A DNA stretch of 5,839 bases from Candidatus Babelota bacterium (GTDB lineage: Bacteria > Babelota > Babeliae > Babelales > JAUPTZ01), in assembly GCA_030917105.1 (NCBI GenBank), contig JAUPVI010000032.1, forward strand, positions 1-5,839, in the 5' to 3' direction. The notes under the pieces are model-generated. The model saw nothing but the letters and a program-made list of their open reading frames with translations, did no database searches and had not been told where the DNA came from. This document shows positions 5,466 to 5,839 of the stretch, one piece after another (within the stretch, counting starts at the first letter, position 1; each line of letters begins with the position of its first letter). The position numbers and the translations under genes are program-made.

Positions 5466-5839
5466 TTATACCTTACTTTTTTGAAGCTGCGCTTCGATGC
5501 TTTTCTTGAGGACAACGTATTCATAGTGGGCTAAGAGTTCGTCTTTCACCTGCCAGTATTGACGGTAGCAGCACGCATAGTTCATACCGATTTTTTCCAA
5601 CACTTTGCGTGAAGCGACGTTGTCTACGCGAACAATTGCATCGATACGATTGAGATGGAGATATTTCATCCCATATTCAATGCATGCACGGCCAACTTCA
5701 GTGGCATAGCCATGCCCCCAGTAGTCGCTGTCAATCCACCAGCCTATAGTGGCTCGGTGGTCGGCTGGAACATAATGTACATACCCGCCAAGACCTATTA
5801 TGGTATTGCTCTTTTTTTCGCAGATTGCCCAGTGAGCCG
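5466..5839 (-). CDS. RimJ/RimL-type GNAT acetyltransferase, C-terminal 123 codons, start beyond window
   Basis: The reverse frame is open from the right edge to a TAA at 5466-5468. It reads through the middle and end of a GNAT domain: AHWAICEKKSNTIIGLGGY (the W-x-I substrate-side strand and the following strand), then a GWWIDSDYWGHGYATEVG segment containing the acetyl-CoA loop GHGYA with the usual preceding W, then HLNRIDAIVRVDNVASRKVL and EKIGM, the classic strand-5 and helix with N-V-A-S. These motifs are canonical for the Acetyltransf_3 group (RimJ, RimL, spermidine and aminoglycoside-type relatives), so it is probably active and cytoplasmic, acetylating a protein N-terminus or a small amine. 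About 50-60 N-terminal residues are expected to lie outside the window. A Met inside this frame at 5669 is not the start because the domain continues upstream of it. The last codons (AAG GTA TAA) double as the ribosome site of the downstream anchored GNAT. Confidence 0.85.
   Translation of the reverse strand, partial: AHWAICEKKSNTIIGLGGYVHYVPADHRATIGWWIDSDYWGHGYATEVGRACIEYGMKYLHLNRIDAIVRVDNVASRKVLEKIGMNYACCYRQYWQVKDELLAHYEYVVLKKSIEAQLQKSKV
5471..5474 (-). promoter_or_regulatory. ribosome binding site of the anchored GNAT, inside the upstream gene
   Basis: AAGG (5474-5471 on the minus strand) lies seven bases before the ATG at 5463, within the final Lys-Val codons of the upstream GNAT. It confirms the start that includes the membrane anchor. 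Confidence 0.6.

Noticed and set aside
5074..5484. Plus-strand 136-codon frame opposite the anchored GNAT
   Set aside because: Its Phe-rich composition is what the complement of Glu/Lys-rich coding sequence gives; the GNAT frame on the other strand carries recognisable motifs.
1..5839. CRISPR array, tRNA or rRNA genes, insertion sequences, defence or phage cassette
   Set aside because: No spaced direct repeats, cloverleaf-like segments, terminal inverted repeats or matching protein motifs were seen on either strand; the coding content is ordinary chromosomal genes.

Overview
The window looks like a piece of a bacterial chromosome with a Gram-negative envelope and the standard bacterial code (TGA and TAA both act as ordinary stops). 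The envelope type is read from a periplasmic Skp/OmpH-like chaperone with a signal peptide. A basic amino-acid/polyamine-type permease, two lineage-specific membrane-anchored proteins with no recognisable family, and tight or overlapping gene junctions fit a small-genome, host-dependent bacterium, for example of the Dependentiae (TM6) type. That taxonomic guess is an inference from style, not from a marker gene.

Layout, left to right. Bases 1-196 are a window edge and leader without a convincing gene, although one forward frame is open from base 1 to a TAG at 151-153. A forward gene (197-1462) encodes a 421-residue membrane protein of unknown function. Facing it is a small reverse-strand gene (1480-1959) for a single-pass, helix-rich protein, also unknown. 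Upstream of that, on the same strand, is an APC-superfamily amino-acid permease (2056-3336) whose sequence follows the AdiC/PotE pattern at several substrate-site positions. Its good sigma70-type promoter lies in the divergent intergenic region 3337-3494.

Forward from that region run a Skp-like periplasmic chaperone (3495-4088) and peptidyl-tRNA hydrolase, pth (4088-4630), whose stop and start codons overlap as TAATG, so they are probably one operon with coupled translation. The pth stop overlaps, inside a TTAA palindrome, the stop of a reverse-strand gene (4627-5463). That gene encodes a GNAT acetyltransferase with an unusual N-terminal membrane anchor and a CxxC motif. Two bases upstream of its start is the end of a second, more canonical RimJ/RimL-type GNAT (5466 to the right edge, start missing), forming a tandem operon that enters from the right.

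Functionally the region mixes envelope biogenesis (Skp), translation housekeeping (Pth), nutrient exchange (permease) and protein or small-molecule acetylation (two GNATs). I see no CRISPR array, tRNA, rRNA, insertion sequence, phage gene or defence cassette. The most unusual item is the anchored GNAT. The rest is ordinary chromosomal content plus two orphan membrane proteins.
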